From Nocardia aurantia (lineage in GTDB: Bacteria; Actinomycetota; Actinomycetes; Mycobacteriales; Mycobacteriaceae), in the NCBI RefSeq assembly GCF_009604425.1, contig NZ_WEGI01000008.1, positions 1-64,000 on the forward strand: a stretch of 64,000 nt of DNA. The letters run 5' to 3'. The notes beneath the pieces were generated by a model that was not told the origin of the DNA, did no database searches, and saw nothing but the letters and a program-made list of their open reading frames with translations. Both the position numbers and the translations under genes were made by a program. Below, one piece after another: positions 25,283 through 33,972 of the stretch. How positions within the stretch are numbered: position 1 is the first letter of the stretch; every line of letters begins with the position of its first letter.

Positions 25283-26382
25283 TCGTGTACCTCGCGGCAC
25301 GCTCGGTAGAAATCGGACCAGCCCTCGCGTTCGCGGACGACGGCCTCCAGATATTCGGTCCAGACGACGGCGTCGGCGACCGGATCCTTGATCACCGCGC
25401 CCAGGACCGCGCCCGCGACGTCGGCGGCCCGCAGCACGCCGTCGCCGAAATGCGCGGAGAGGGCGAGGCCGCTGGTGAGCACCGAGATCGCCTCCGCGGT
25501 CGACAAGGTGGCCGACGGTGATTTGAGTTTGGTGCGGCCGTCGGCCGTGATGCCGGAGCGCAGTTCCCGGAACACCCGCACCACGCGGCGCACCTCGTCG
25601 GCGGCGGCCGGGACCGCGGGCAGTTCCAGTGCGGCGCCGAGTTGTTCGACGCGCCGGGTCACGATCGCCACCTCCTCGTCCTCGGTGGCGGGCAGCGGCA
25701 GCACGACGGTGTTGAACCGCCGGCGCAGTGCCGAGGACAGTTCGTTCACGCCACGGTCGCGGTCGTTGGCGGTGGCGATCACGTTGAAGCCCTTGGCCGC
25801 CTGCACCTCGGTGCCGAGTTCGGGCACCGGGAGGGTCTTCTCGGACAGCACCGTGATCAGTGCGTCCTGGACGTCCGAGGGGATCCGGGTGAGCTCCTCG
25901 ATCCGCGCGAGGGAGCCCCGGTGCATCGCCGTCATCACCGGTGACGGGACCAGCGCACCCGTGCTCGGCCCCTCGGCGAGCAGCCGGGCGTAGTTCCATC
26001 CGTAGCGGATCGCCTCCTCGGCGGTGCCCGAAGTGCCCTGCACCAGCAGAGTCGACGAACCGCAGACGGCGGCCGAAAGATGTTCCGAAACCCAGGTTTT
26101 CGCTGTGCCGGGCACACCGAGCAGCAACAGGGCGCGGTCGGTGGCGAGGGTGGCGACCGCCACCTCCACCAGCCGGCGCGGGCCCACGTACTTGGGGGTG
26201 ACGGCGGTGCCGTCGGGCAGTATGCCGCCGAGCAGATAGGTCACCACCGCCCACGGCGACAGTCGCCACGACGGCGGACGGGGCCGGTCGTCGGCGGCGG
26301 CCAGGGCGCGCAGTTCCTCGGCGAAGGTCTGTTCGGCGTGCGGCCGCAGCAGCTCGCCGGTACCGGTTTCGGTGGTCGTCAT
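25279..26382 (-). CDS. MoxR-type AAA+ ATPase
   Basis: 367 residues. Walker A GVPGTAKT (89-96), a Walker B-like LARIEELTRI and sensor IATANDRDRGV are present, and the arginine finger region follows in SSALRRRF. MoxR ATPases remodel partner proteins together with VWA adaptors. RBS GAGGAG and an ATGA overlap with the SWIM gene upstream and with the DUF5682 gene downstream show a tightly coupled operon. The specific client is unknown. Confidence 0.88.
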   Translation of the reverse strand: MTTTETGTGELLRPHAEQTFAEELRALAAADDRPRPPSWRLSPWAVVTYLLGGILPDGTAVTPKYVGPRRLVEVAVATLATDRALLLLGVPGTAKTWVSEHLSAAVCGSSTLLVQGTSGTAEEAIRYGWNYARLLAEGPSTGALVPSPVMTAMHRGSLARIEELTRIPSDVQDALITVLSEKTLPVPELGTEVQAAKGFNVIATANDRDRGVNELSSALRRRFNTVVLPLPATEDEEVAIVTRRVEQLGAALELPAVPAAADEVRRVVRVFRELRSGITADGRTKLKSPSATLSTAEAISVLTSGLALSAHFGDGVLRAADVAGAVLGAVIKDPVADAVVWTEYLEAVVREREGWSDFYRACREVHE

Positions 26383-29243
26383 CGCAGCTCCTCGAGCATG
26401 GTCTTGCGTCGGGTCAGGTCGTCGGCCAGATGGTCGAAGGCGCGCTCCCACTGCGGATCCCCGCAGCGGCGGGCCGCGACGGTGACCGCCGCGGCGGCCT
26501 CGGTCGGGAAGTTCACCGCCGCCGCGTGGAACAGGCTGCGGTAGGAGACGGGGGACAGGCCGGGCGCGCCGGGGCGCGCGGTGGCCAGATGGCCGCGATC
26601 CAGCAGTAACCGGATCACGTGTTCGGCCAGCGGCAGCGGCCACGGTCGCGGCACGGCGGGAATCAGCAGTTCCAGCTCGGCCAGCCAGCTGCTGTCCAGG
26701 CCGCGCAGGCGCCGCAGCCGATCGTCGGCGGGCAGCAGAGCGAACAACTCCCGGCGCACCTCCACGGTGGGTCCGAGCGTCGGCGCCCTGCCGAACAGAT
26801 CGAACAGGGCTGTCGCCCAAGCGATGTCGCGCTGGGCGAGGGCCGCCTCGGCGAGTCCGGCGAGCCAGGGTTCCAGCATGCCGTCGTCGAGTTCGACCTC
26901 GGGCAGGGTGACGGGGCCGAGCGACAGCGACTCCCAGTAGCGCAACGGGGTCGCGGCGACGAGCCGGTGCAACCGTTCGGCGCGGCCGTCGGACAGGCCG
27001 CCGAGCCGGTAACCGGTGCCGGTCGGCCGGGCCGCGAGCCCGTCGCGCCGCGCGCTGGCATCCGGTTCCGGCGGTATGCGCACCGAGAGCTGTCCGTAGG
27101 TCAACGGCAGCCATCGCGCCGCCCGTAACTCCATGCGCCGGCCGAAGGCCGAATCGGGCAGGCGGCCAAGCAGTTCCGCCGCCATGAGCCGCACCTCCGA
27201 TCGGGTGTCGTCCAGGGCGGACTCGAGCAGCGGTTCGTCGGCGAGGGTGAGCCCGTCGACCAGCACCGCCAGCAGTTCCGCGCGCACGGGGCCCGGTTCG
27301 CGCCGCCACGAATCGGTCAGCGTCTCCAGGGCGCGCCGTGGGTCGCGGGCGCGCAGTGCGGTCAGCCAGGCCCGCCGCTCGGCGGCCCGGCCGTGCGACC
27401 AGACGCCGGTCGCGTCGGGGGCGCCACGCACGAGAGCGCGCCAGGCCGGATTGTGTCCGGCCAGCCACGCGCCGCGGGTACCTGCCAGCCGTAACAGCGA
27501 CTCCCGTAACTCCGTCCGGGTGCGTGCATGGTCCAGGACCAGGCCGGTCAGGGCGTCCGGGGCCCGGAACGCCGGGCGCTCGGCCGCCTCGAACCATTCG
27601 GGCAGGAAGGGGGAACCGCCGGTGAGCAGCTCGGCCAGCCGCGCGGCGGCCGCCTGCGGCAGCACCGGGCGATCGTCGTCGGCCGCGGGTTCGGGCGCGG
27701 GCACGGATTCGGGCCGGACCGCGCCCCGGGTGAACAGATCGTGCACGACGGCGATGTCGAGCAATACCGCGGCCGGATCACCGGAGAAACGCTGTGCGGC
27801 CACCGCGACGGGCGGTGGCAGATCCACGGTCCGCACGCCGCGGCGCGCGGTGCCCAGCAGCGCCGTCGACATCGGATCGGCCGACGTGTCGCCGGGCGCC
27901 CCCGACACCGGATCGGCGGTGATGCCGACGATGTCACCGGCGGTGAACACCGAGACAGGCACCAGCCCGTCGGCGGTCCACTCGCCGATCACTGTCACCG
28001 GATGGCCGCCGGAGACGCCCAGCAGCGACCAGGGCGCGTCGGCGAACCGGGCCAGCCGCAGCGCGCGGCCGTCGGATTCGCGGACGTACCAGTCGTTCTC
28101 GGTCACCATCGGCACGACCTCCGGCAGCAGCACCGGCCATGCGCGCAGCCATGGATCGGCGCCGAGCGCGACGGCGTGCTCGCGCAGCGCGGTCTCGATC
28201 CCGCCCGCCCGGTCCCCGCGGGCCGCGGGCACGGTGGTGAACGGCTCGGCAACGTCGTGCCTGGTACCCCAGACCGCGCGCAGGGGCGCGGCGGCCGGAT
28301 GGAAGTGCAGGTCGGCGTCGAGCATCGTCCCGGGCAGTGGCATATCGGGCGGGAAGACCGGGCTGCCGAAGTTGTGGTCGACGATCGTCGCCCAGCGACC
28401 GGATTCGCGGCCGCGCAACCAGACTCGCCGGGTGTGCAGGCGATCCTCCTCGGATTGCCGCTGCCCCAGCACCATCCAGCGGTCCCGCACCGGTGGCTGT
28501 GCCCGCACGAATTCGGCGGTGGCCGGATAGCCGACATGGGTGCGCACGCTCGCGGCGAGTCCCGGTGCCAGCTCGTCGAGCCGCCGGTGCGCGGCGGCCA
28601 GCAGGTGCAGACGGCCGAACTCGCGCAACAGCAGCACCGGCCAGTCCGGCCGGACGACGGCGCGGGGCAGTTGCCGCAGTGCCGCCGCCACCCCGGGCGC
28701 CTGGGCGTCCACCATCCGCGCGGCCACGGTCTCGAATGCCCGGAACGAGCGGTCGGACTGAGCCAGTCCGGTGCGGACCTGGTCGCACAGCCAGACATCC
28801 AGATCCGCCAGGCCCGCCGCCACCCGGGACCGGCGCTGTTCGGCCGTGCCTGGCCTGGGGGTCCGATCCACGGCCGCAACGGGTTTCGCGGCGCGCGTGG
28901 CTCGCGCGGCCAGCCACTCGGCCGCGAAGTCGGCAGGCGCGGCGGCCTCGGGCACGATGCCCTCGGACCAGGCCAGCAGTAGCGCGAGAGCGTGCTTGCA
29001 CGGGAACTTCCGGCTCGGGCAGGAGCAGCGGTAGGCCGGTCCGTCCAGATCGATGATCGTTCGATACGGCGTGGATCCGCTACCTTCGCACAGCCCCCAC
29101 AGCGCGGCCCGGTGCCGGCCGGTGCCGCTCCACTTGCCGCGGAGTGCGCGAGCGGCGATGAGGGAGGCGCCGTCCGGCGCCAGGGCGGCGATCCGATCCG
29201 CGGTCCAGCTCATGGTGTCCACTCCGGTGGCAGTTGTGGTCAT
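26379..29243 (-). CDS. SWIM zinc-finger domain protein
   Basis: 954 residues. A SWIM finger (CxCx6CxH: Cys73, Cys75, Cys82, His84 in YRCSCPSRKFPCKHAL) lies near the N-terminus, a zinc-binding module for nucleic acid or protein contact. The long remainder is helical with HEAT-like stretches (residues 580-800), with no enzyme motif. The start MTTTATG at 29243 follows GGGGGCGACG; an upstream in-frame ATG at 29417 has no ribosome-binding site. As first gene of the MoxR/DUF5682 operon it probably recognises the target or recruits the ATPase. Confidence 0.82.
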   Translation of the reverse strand: MTTTATGVDTMSWTADRIAALAPDGASLIAARALRGKWSGTGRHRAALWGLCEGSGSTPYRTIIDLDGPAYRCSCPSRKFPCKHALALLLAWSEGIVPEAAAPADFAAEWLAARATRAAKPVAAVDRTPRPGTAEQRRSRVAAGLADLDVWLCDQVRTGLAQSDRSFRAFETVAARMVDAQAPGVAAALRQLPRAVVRPDWPVLLLREFGRLHLLAAAHRRLDELAPGLAASVRTHVGYPATAEFVRAQPPVRDRWMVLGQRQSEEDRLHTRRVWLRGRESGRWATIVDHNFGSPVFPPDMPLPGTMLDADLHFHPAAAPLRAVWGTRHDVAEPFTTVPAARGDRAGGIETALREHAVALGADPWLRAWPVLLPEVVPMVTENDWYVRESDGRALRLARFADAPWSLLGVSGGHPVTVIGEWTADGLVPVSVFTAGDIVGITADPVSGAPGDTSADPMSTALLGTARRGVRTVDLPPPVAVAAQRFSGDPAAVLLDIAVVHDLFTRGAVRPESVPAPEPAADDDRPVLPQAAAARLAELLTGGSPFLPEWFEAAERPAFRAPDALTGLVLDHARTRTELRESLLRLAGTRGAWLAGHNPAWRALVRGAPDATGVWSHGRAAERRAWLTALRARDPRRALETLTDSWRREPGPVRAELLAVLVDGLTLADEPLLESALDDTRSEVRLMAAELLGRLPDSAFGRRMELRAARWLPLTYGQLSVRIPPEPDASARRDGLAARPTGTGYRLGGLSDGRAERLHRLVAATPLRYWESLSLGPVTLPEVELDDGMLEPWLAGLAEAALAQRDIAWATALFDLFGRAPTLGPTVEVRRELFALLPADDRLRRLRGLDSSWLAELELLIPAVPRPWPLPLAEHVIRLLLDRGHLATARPGAPGLSPVSYRSLFHAAAVNFPTEAAAAVTVAARRCGDPQWERAFDHLADDLTRRKTMLEELR

Positions 29244-29673
29244 CGTCGCCCCCTGTCCGCTCGCTTGCCCGGATTTGTATCGGAAGCCACCGACAAGAAT
29301 CCGGTACCGCCCGGCGGGGCGGCCCGGGAGGGTGCGCGCGATATCGATTGCTGATGAATTGCCATGCTGCGGTAAGGGTTTGGCGACGTCAAGAACCCTT
29401 GCCGCACGAGGGGTCATCTGTCATTCTGTTCTGTTCGGTTCAACCCGGGCCACCCACTTCGGGTGCATTCGTTGGAACTGCCCCGGCCGGGACGACCGAG
29501 GGGTGGACATCGGGTCGGAACGGATCCTCTCGATGGCCATAGCGTCCCGCCGGGCCGGTTCTTCGGGCAGCGCGGAACCGCCGCCGATCGGGTACCGTTC
29601 CGGCACAGCCTCCTTCGGCGAACGAAAGAGTTCGCGGGCGGCCGATGGGGAAATCGGCCGGAGGCGTGACGAC
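29244..29673. other. divergent intergenic region between the two operons
   Basis: 430 bases with no supportable gene separate the SWIM and Rad50-like ATPase starts. Its main feature is the long dyad at 29368-29406. Several AT-richer patches (29340-29360 and 29410-29440) could hold the divergent promoters but I could not fix -10/-35 pairs. Confidence 0.4.
29368..29406. promoter_or_regulatory. 39-bp interrupted dyad
   Basis: A 13-bp stem (29368-29380 with 29394-29406; only one G-T mismatch) flanks a 13-base centre. It sits 125 bases before the SWIM start and about 270 bases before the ATPase start, so it could be a shared operator, an attenuator or a recombination remnant. Confidence 0.5.
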
Positions 29674-32178
29674 ATGCCGAGCGTGGTCACACGCGCGGCG
29701 GAGGGCATGCAAGGCAGAGGGAGTGGCCAGGTGGGGGATGCCCCCGACGATCCCGGACGGGCCGCGCCGCGCCTGTTCGATCTGGTGTCGCGCCGATTGG
29801 CCGAGGACTCGTCGATCACCGGCGACGTCGCCGATACGGTGCTCGAGGCGCTCGGCGCGCCGCCGGACAGCAGCGGAGCGCCGCCGACGTGCACCGGAAT
29901 CTTCATCCGCGCCATCCGGGTGCGCGGGTTTCGCGGGATCGGGCCGGAGGCGGTGCTGGAACTGCCGCCCGGACCGGGGCTCACACTGGTGGTGGGGCGC
30001 AACGGATCCGGGAAATCCAGTTTCGCCGAGGCCGCCGAACTCGCGCTGACCGGCCACAATCGGCGCTGGTCCGGCCGGTCGTCGGTGTGGCGGGAGGGCT
30101 GGCGGAACCTCCACGACGGCGGCGAGTCCCACATCGAACTGGAGCTGACCGCCACGGGCTCGGCCGGCCTGCTCACCGTCACCCGGCAATGGCCCGACGG
30201 CGCAGACCTGGCCGACGGCGCCTGGACCATGCGGCGCGACGGATCCCTGCCCGCCGATTTCGCGGCGCAGGACTGGGCGCCGGCACTCGAGCTGTACCGA
30301 CCGTTCCTGTCCTACAGCGAGCTCGGCGCCCTGGTCGACGGTCGTCCCAGTGACCTGTTCGACGCGCTGCACCGGCTGCTCGGACTCGACGACCTGACCG
30401 CGGCGCAGGAACGGACCCGGACCCGGCGGCTGGAACTGGAACGGGCCGCGCGGCAGTGCAAGGACCAGCGTCAGGTCCTGCTGGCGGATCTGGAGTCCAT
30501 CGCGGACGAGCGCGCGGTTCGGGTTGCCGGATTATTGCGGGAGGCTCAGCCGGATCTGCCGGAGATCGGCCGGGAGCTGGCCGGCGCCCGGCACGATCCG
30601 GCCGGAGCGGCCGCGCTGCAGGCGATCATGCGGCTGCGGCTGCCCGACGCGGCAGAGGTCGATGCGGCCGCCGGCGTACTCGACGACCGGCTCGCGGCCC
30701 TGGCCAGGCACAGCACCGGCGACACCGAGGCCGAGCTGCGGGTCCTGGACCTGTTGCGGCGCGCCCGTGCGCACACCCATGCCGGTGGCGAGGTGTCGTG
30801 CCCGTTGTGCGGACAGGGCACGCTCGATCAGCGGTGGCAGCGGGACGCCGACGCGCAGATCGCTCGCCTCACCGAGCGGGCCGCGGCGCTGACGGCCGCA
30901 CACGACGAACTGGACGAGGCCCTGCGCCGAGTGCGGGAACTGGTCCGTCCGGTCCCGTCCGAGCTGGATCCCTCGGCGCTGGACGGCAGCGGCGTGGACA
31001 CCGGCCCGGCCCGCTGGACCTGGTCGGTCTGGGCGGCCGCCGGCGGGGAGGCCTGTCCGCCGGACGCGCCCTGCGCCGGCACCCCGCGCGGGGATCGCCT
31101 GCGTGGTGCGCACGCCGACGCGCTGCGCTGCCTCACCGTGCTGCAACGTTCGGCCAGAAAGGAACTCGATCGGCTGGACGCGGCCTGGACCCCGTTGATG
31201 CCGCGGATCGCGGCCTGGATGCAGGACGCGTCCGGCGTCGCCGCCGCGGAGCCGGAACTGCGCACGGTCAAGCGCGCCGAGGAATGGCTGAAATCCGCCG
31301 CGGCGGGCCTGCGTGACGAACGGATGACGCCGCTGGCCGACCACGCCCGGCGGATCTGGCGTGGCCTGCGCCAGCAGAGCAATGTCGATCTCGGGGTGGT
31401 CCGGCTGCAGGGCACCGCGGGTGCGACGCGCAAGGTGCTGCTGGACGTCACCGTGGACGACGCCGGCGCCACCGCGCTCGGCGTGATGAGCCAGGGCGAG
31501 TTGCACGCTCTCGGCCTCGCGCTGTTCCTGCCGCGGGCCACGGTGCCGGAGAGCCCGTTCGGTTTCGTCGTCATCGATGATCCCGTACAGGCGATGGATC
31601 CGGCGAAGGTGGACGGTCTGGCCCAGGTGCTGGCCGCGGTCGCCCGCAGCGGCCGTCAGGTGGTGGTGTTCACCCACGACGAGCGCCTTGCCGAGGCAGT
31701 ACGCCGATTACGTTTGGGCGCAACGGTTCTCGATGTCCAGCGGCGGGAGCGGTCGGTGGTCGAGGTGCGGGTGGGCCAGGATCCCGTGCGCCGCTACCTC
31801 GACGACGCCAACGCGCTCCTGCGCACCCGGCAGCTGCCGAAGGCGATCGCCACGGAGCTCGTCGTCACCTGCTGCCGCTCCGCGGTCGAGGCGGCCGCGC
31901 TGGCCCGGGCCCGGGCGCAGTTGCTGGCCGACGGCGTCGACCATCGCGAGGTGCAGCGCCGTGTCGACGCGGCCCGCACCACGCGGGAGAAGGTGTCGCT
32001 GGCGGTGTTCGGCGAACCGAATCTGGTCGACGATCTGAACGATCTGCTGGATCGCGACGCGCCCTGGGCGAAGTCGGTGCTCGGCGACGTCGCGGCCGGC
32101 GCGCACATCCGCATCGGCCGCAGCGGTGGCGAATTGCTCTCCGGCACCAGGAAATTGATCGCATGGCTGAACAGGTGA
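29674..32178 (+). CDS. Rad50/SbcC-like AAA ATPase with CPxC motif
   Basis: 834 residues. Walker A GRNGSGKSS (108-116), a long helical middle (coiled-coil-like) with CPLCGQ (Cys376, Cys379) as in zinc-hook ATPases, an ABC-like signature SQGELHALGLALF, Walker B VVIDDP (Asp635/Asp636) and switch VVFTHDERLAEA. The C-terminal 140 residues are a separate helical domain. Two starts are plausible: ATG 29674 (GGAGG nine bases upstream) and GTG 29731 (AGAGGGAG, seven bases). It overlaps the small downstream gene by 16 bases. It is probably a DNA/nucleic-acid-sensing ATPase of a conflict or repair system. Confidence 0.78.
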   Translation: MPSVVTRAAEGMQGRGSGQVGDAPDDPGRAAPRLFDLVSRRLAEDSSITGDVADTVLEALGAPPDSSGAPPTCTGIFIRAIRVRGFRGIGPEAVLELPPGPGLTLVVGRNGSGKSSFAEAAELALTGHNRRWSGRSSVWREGWRNLHDGGESHIELELTATGSAGLLTVTRQWPDGADLADGAWTMRRDGSLPADFAAQDWAPALELYRPFLSYSELGALVDGRPSDLFDALHRLLGLDDLTAAQERTRTRRLELERAARQCKDQRQVLLADLESIADERAVRVAGLLREAQPDLPEIGRELAGARHDPAGAAALQAIMRLRLPDAAEVDAAAGVLDDRLAALARHSTGDTEAELRVLDLLRRARAHTHAGGEVSCPLCGQGTLDQRWQRDADAQIARLTERAAALTAAHDELDEALRRVRELVRPVPSELDPSALDGSGVDTGPARWTWSVWAAAGGEACPPDAPCAGTPRGDRLRGAHADALRCLTVLQRSARKELDRLDAAWTPLMPRIAAWMQDASGVAAAEPELRTVKRAEEWLKSAAAGLRDERMTPLADHARRIWRGLRQQSNVDLGVVRLQGTAGATRKVLLDVTVDDAGATALGVMSQGELHALGLALFLPRATVPESPFGFVVIDDPVQAMDPAKVDGLAQVLAAVARSGRQVVVFTHDERLAEAVRRLRLGATVLDVQRRERSVVEVRVGQDPVRRYLDDANALLRTRQLPKAIATELVVTCCRSAVEAAALARARAQLLADGVDHREVQRRVDAARTTREKVSLAVFGEPNLVDDLNDLLDRDAPWAKSVLGDVAAGAHIRIGRSGGELLSGTRKLIAWLNR

Positions 32179-32552
32179 CCCCGACCGTGCCGGAGCGGCT
32201 CGCCGCCGCCGACGACCTGCTGCGCGGCGCGGTGACCGATGCCGGCGGCCTGTGGTCCCGGGCCACGGTGTGGATCCTGCGCATCACCCTGGAGCAGGCC
32301 ATCGATCAGTTGTGGCTGCGGGTCGCGCCACCGCTGGCCCGCTGCAGCATGCGCGCGCAACTGCTGGCCCTGGACGTCTACATCGGCGCGGAGGTCGCCG
32401 CTCGTATCTCGGCGTTGTGGGCGGTGCTGTCGCGGGCCGGCCACCACCACGACTACGAACTCGCACCCACGGTCGAGGAACTGCGTGGCTGGTACGAGGA
32501 CACGGTGCTTCTCGTCGACCGGCTCGAGACCGTCCGAACCGCGTCGCGCTGA
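32163..32552 (+). CDS. small helical protein, HEPN-like candidate
   Basis: 129 residues, all helical. A first helix pair (WILRITLEQAIDQLW) is followed by SRAGHHHDYELAPT, where Arg91 and His96 form an Rx4H motif. The order of conserved positions recalls DUF4145/HEPN proteins, many of which are metal-independent RNases in toxin-antitoxin and abortive-infection systems. That assignment is inference; no homologue could be checked. The gene starts inside the end of the Rad50-like ATPase gene, so the two products are made together and probably act as a pair. Confidence 0.7.
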   Translation: MAEQVTPTVPERLAAADDLLRGAVTDAGGLWSRATVWILRITLEQAIDQLWLRVAPPLARCSMRAQLLALDVYIGAEVAARISALWAVLSRAGHHHDYELAPTVEELRGWYEDTVLLVDRLETVRTASR

Positions 32553-32619
32553 ATACCTTCCCGCAATCGCCGCGCAAATAGACTGTATTGTCCGGTATTT
32601 CGGCTTGCCGAGGGTGAAA

Positions 32620-32625
32620 TATGAT
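32620..32625 (+). promoter_or_regulatory. -10 box for the 37-residue peptide gene
   Basis: TATGAT is a near-perfect -10 hexamer in a locally AT-rich stretch 124 bases before GTG 32749. A weak TTTCGG at 16-bp spacing may be the -35. It implies a leader of about 115 bases and a transcript independent of the ATPase operon. Confidence 0.5.
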
Positions 32626-32748
32626 GTCGAGACGTCGAATTCGCTGATGCCGGCACCGCTCGACCGGTACCGTCCGAGACGCTGCGAAGTTGCGGCACGA
32701 ATGCGGTCGGACTCGATCGGGCATCACGCCTGGATGAAGGAGGGCATC

Positions 32749-32862
32749 GTGGATTTCCTCAGCACGCTCGACCTGCTCAATACCGGCTCCGCCATGGCGG
32801 CCAACGGCACCAGCGCCATGGTCAACGTCATGACGCTCCTGCGGATGTTCAGCGGAGCCTGA
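32749..32862 (+). CDS. 37-residue amphipathic peptide, unknown function
   Basis: The frame reads MDFLSTLDLLNTGSAM...LLRMFSGA from GTG 32749, five bases after the strong site AAGGAGGG. An ATG five codons upstream would bury that site. The peptide is hydrophobic with few charges and could form a membrane helix or small pore. It has its own TATGAT promoter and a 9-bp hairpin after the stop, so it is a monocistronic gene. It resembles the 28-residue peptide at 20715 in start and end pattern. Confidence 0.6.
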   Translation: MDFLSTLDLLNTGSAMAANGTSAMVNVMTLLRMFSGA

Positions 32863-32882
32863 TCTGCGGTGTGACCCGCGAA

Positions 32883-32917
32883 CCGGGCGGCATCCGGATG
32901 GTGCCGCTGCCGCCCGG
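32883..32917 (+). terminator. hairpin after the 37-residue peptide gene
   Basis: A perfect 9-bp stem (CCGGGCGGC at 32883-32891 with its complement at 32909-32917) and 17-base loop lie 21 bases after the stop. Confidence 0.5.
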
Positions 32918-32934
32918 CTCCGGATAATCGAGCC

Positions 32935-33360
32935 ATGGTCAGCGCCGCCGACGGTTCGATTCCGCTCGATTCCGACCCTTGTCCGTGCCGCAGCGGCGAC
33001 GATTTCGGCGTGTGCTGCGGGCCGCGCCTGTCCGGCGCCACGCCCGCGCCCACGGCCGAAACCCTGATGCGATCCCGGTACACCGCGTTCGCGGTCGGCG
33101 ACACCGGTTATCTCCTGCGGTCCTGGCATCCTCGCACCCGGCCCCGCACGCTGGCCCTCGACCCCGAGCAGCGCTGGCTGTCGCTGGAGGTGCTGAGTAC
33201 CGAACGCGGTGGGCCGTTCGACGACACCGGCGTGGTGGCGTTCAGGGCCCACTATCGGACGGCCGGGACCCGGGGCTCGCTGCACGAATCCAGCCGGTTC
33301 GCCCGCGTCGACGGGCGCTGGGTGTACGTGGACGGCGACATCGCCGCCGATCCGCGCTGA
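32935..33360 (+). CDS. YchJ-family protein with SEC-C-type Cys motif
   Basis: 141 residues. The N-terminal CPCRSGDDFGVCCGP is a SEC-C-like zinc-binding motif, followed by the YchJ/UPF0225 middle domain (LMRSRYTAFAVGDTGYLLRSW, an NTF2-like fold). The function is not established. The start is fixed by GATAAT (32923-32928) six bases before the ATG, a leaderless-type promoter. It stands between the peptide gene and an Rdx-like gene. Confidence 0.82.
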   Translation: MVSAADGSIPLDSDPCPCRSGDDFGVCCGPRLSGATPAPTAETLMRSRYTAFAVGDTGYLLRSWHPRTRPRTLALDPEQRWLSLEVLSTERGGPFDDTGVVAFRAHYRTAGTRGSLHESSRFARVDGRWVYVDGDIAADPR

Positions 33361-33415
33361 TCCGGTTCGCGGGTGGAGCAGGCGCGGGCGTCGAGTCCGC
33401 CCGTAGGGTGCCGGT

Positions 33416-33688
33416 ATGGCACGCGTGGCGATCGAATACTGCACCCAATGCCGCTGGCTGTTGCGGGCCGGCTGGATGGCGCAGGAACTGCTCAATACCT
33501 TCGGTACCGATCTGACCGAGGTCGCGCTGGTGCCCGGCAGCGGTGGTGTGTTCCGAATCACCGTCGACGGCGAGCAGATCTGGGAGCGAAAGTCCGACGG
33601 CGGCTTTCCGGATATCGCCGTTTTGAAGCAACGGGTCCGGGACAGGGTCGCGCCGGACCGCGATCTGGGGCATATCGACCGGCCCTGA
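33416..33688 (+). CDS. SelT/SelW/SelH (Rdx) family thioredoxin-like protein
   Basis: 90 residues. The Cys9-x-x-Cys12 redox motif (IEYCTQCRW) and GVFRITVDGEQIWERK-type core are those of the Rdx family, the bacterial cysteine counterparts of selenoproteins T/W/H. It is probably a small cytoplasmic redox protein. TAGGGT (33404-33409) six bases before the ATG again marks a leaderless start. Confidence 0.85.
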   Translation: MARVAIEYCTQCRWLLRAGWMAQELLNTFGTDLTEVALVPGSGGVFRITVDGEQIWERKSDGGFPDIAVLKQRVRDRVAPDRDLGHIDRP

Positions 33689-33972
33689 TCGGACCGGAGG
33701 CCATACCCGCCGGTGCGCGGCCGATGCGCCGGTCTGTTGCGGAACTGCGAATTCATGTGTATCCGGTCACAATGGGCACGCGAGCCGGTGCCCGTGCCCG
33801 GAGGTCGTGACCGCGTCGATCGACGGTTGTGACCGCTCAGCGGACCGGTGCACTTGATCACCGACGTACTCTCGATAGACAGGAGTTTTACGGCGGTCGA
33901 CGGATCCGTGACCGGCGATGGTGTTGCCGGCACGGGTCTCGACGGGCGCCGCATCGGGTGAGGAGGTGCGCG
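33689..33972. other. gap upstream of the carboxylesterase
   Basis: 284 bases with no supportable gene. The only notable element is the ribosome-binding site of the next gene, GAGGAGG, six to seven bases before GTG 33973. An ATG-started frame from 33829 is in phase but gives an Arg-rich, non-conserved leader. Confidence 0.4.

Noticed and set aside
29053..29673. Upstream in-frame extension of the Rad50-like ATPase
   Set aside because: Crosses the divergent promoter region and the SWIM gene's N-terminus with no ribosome-binding site; later starts have good sites.
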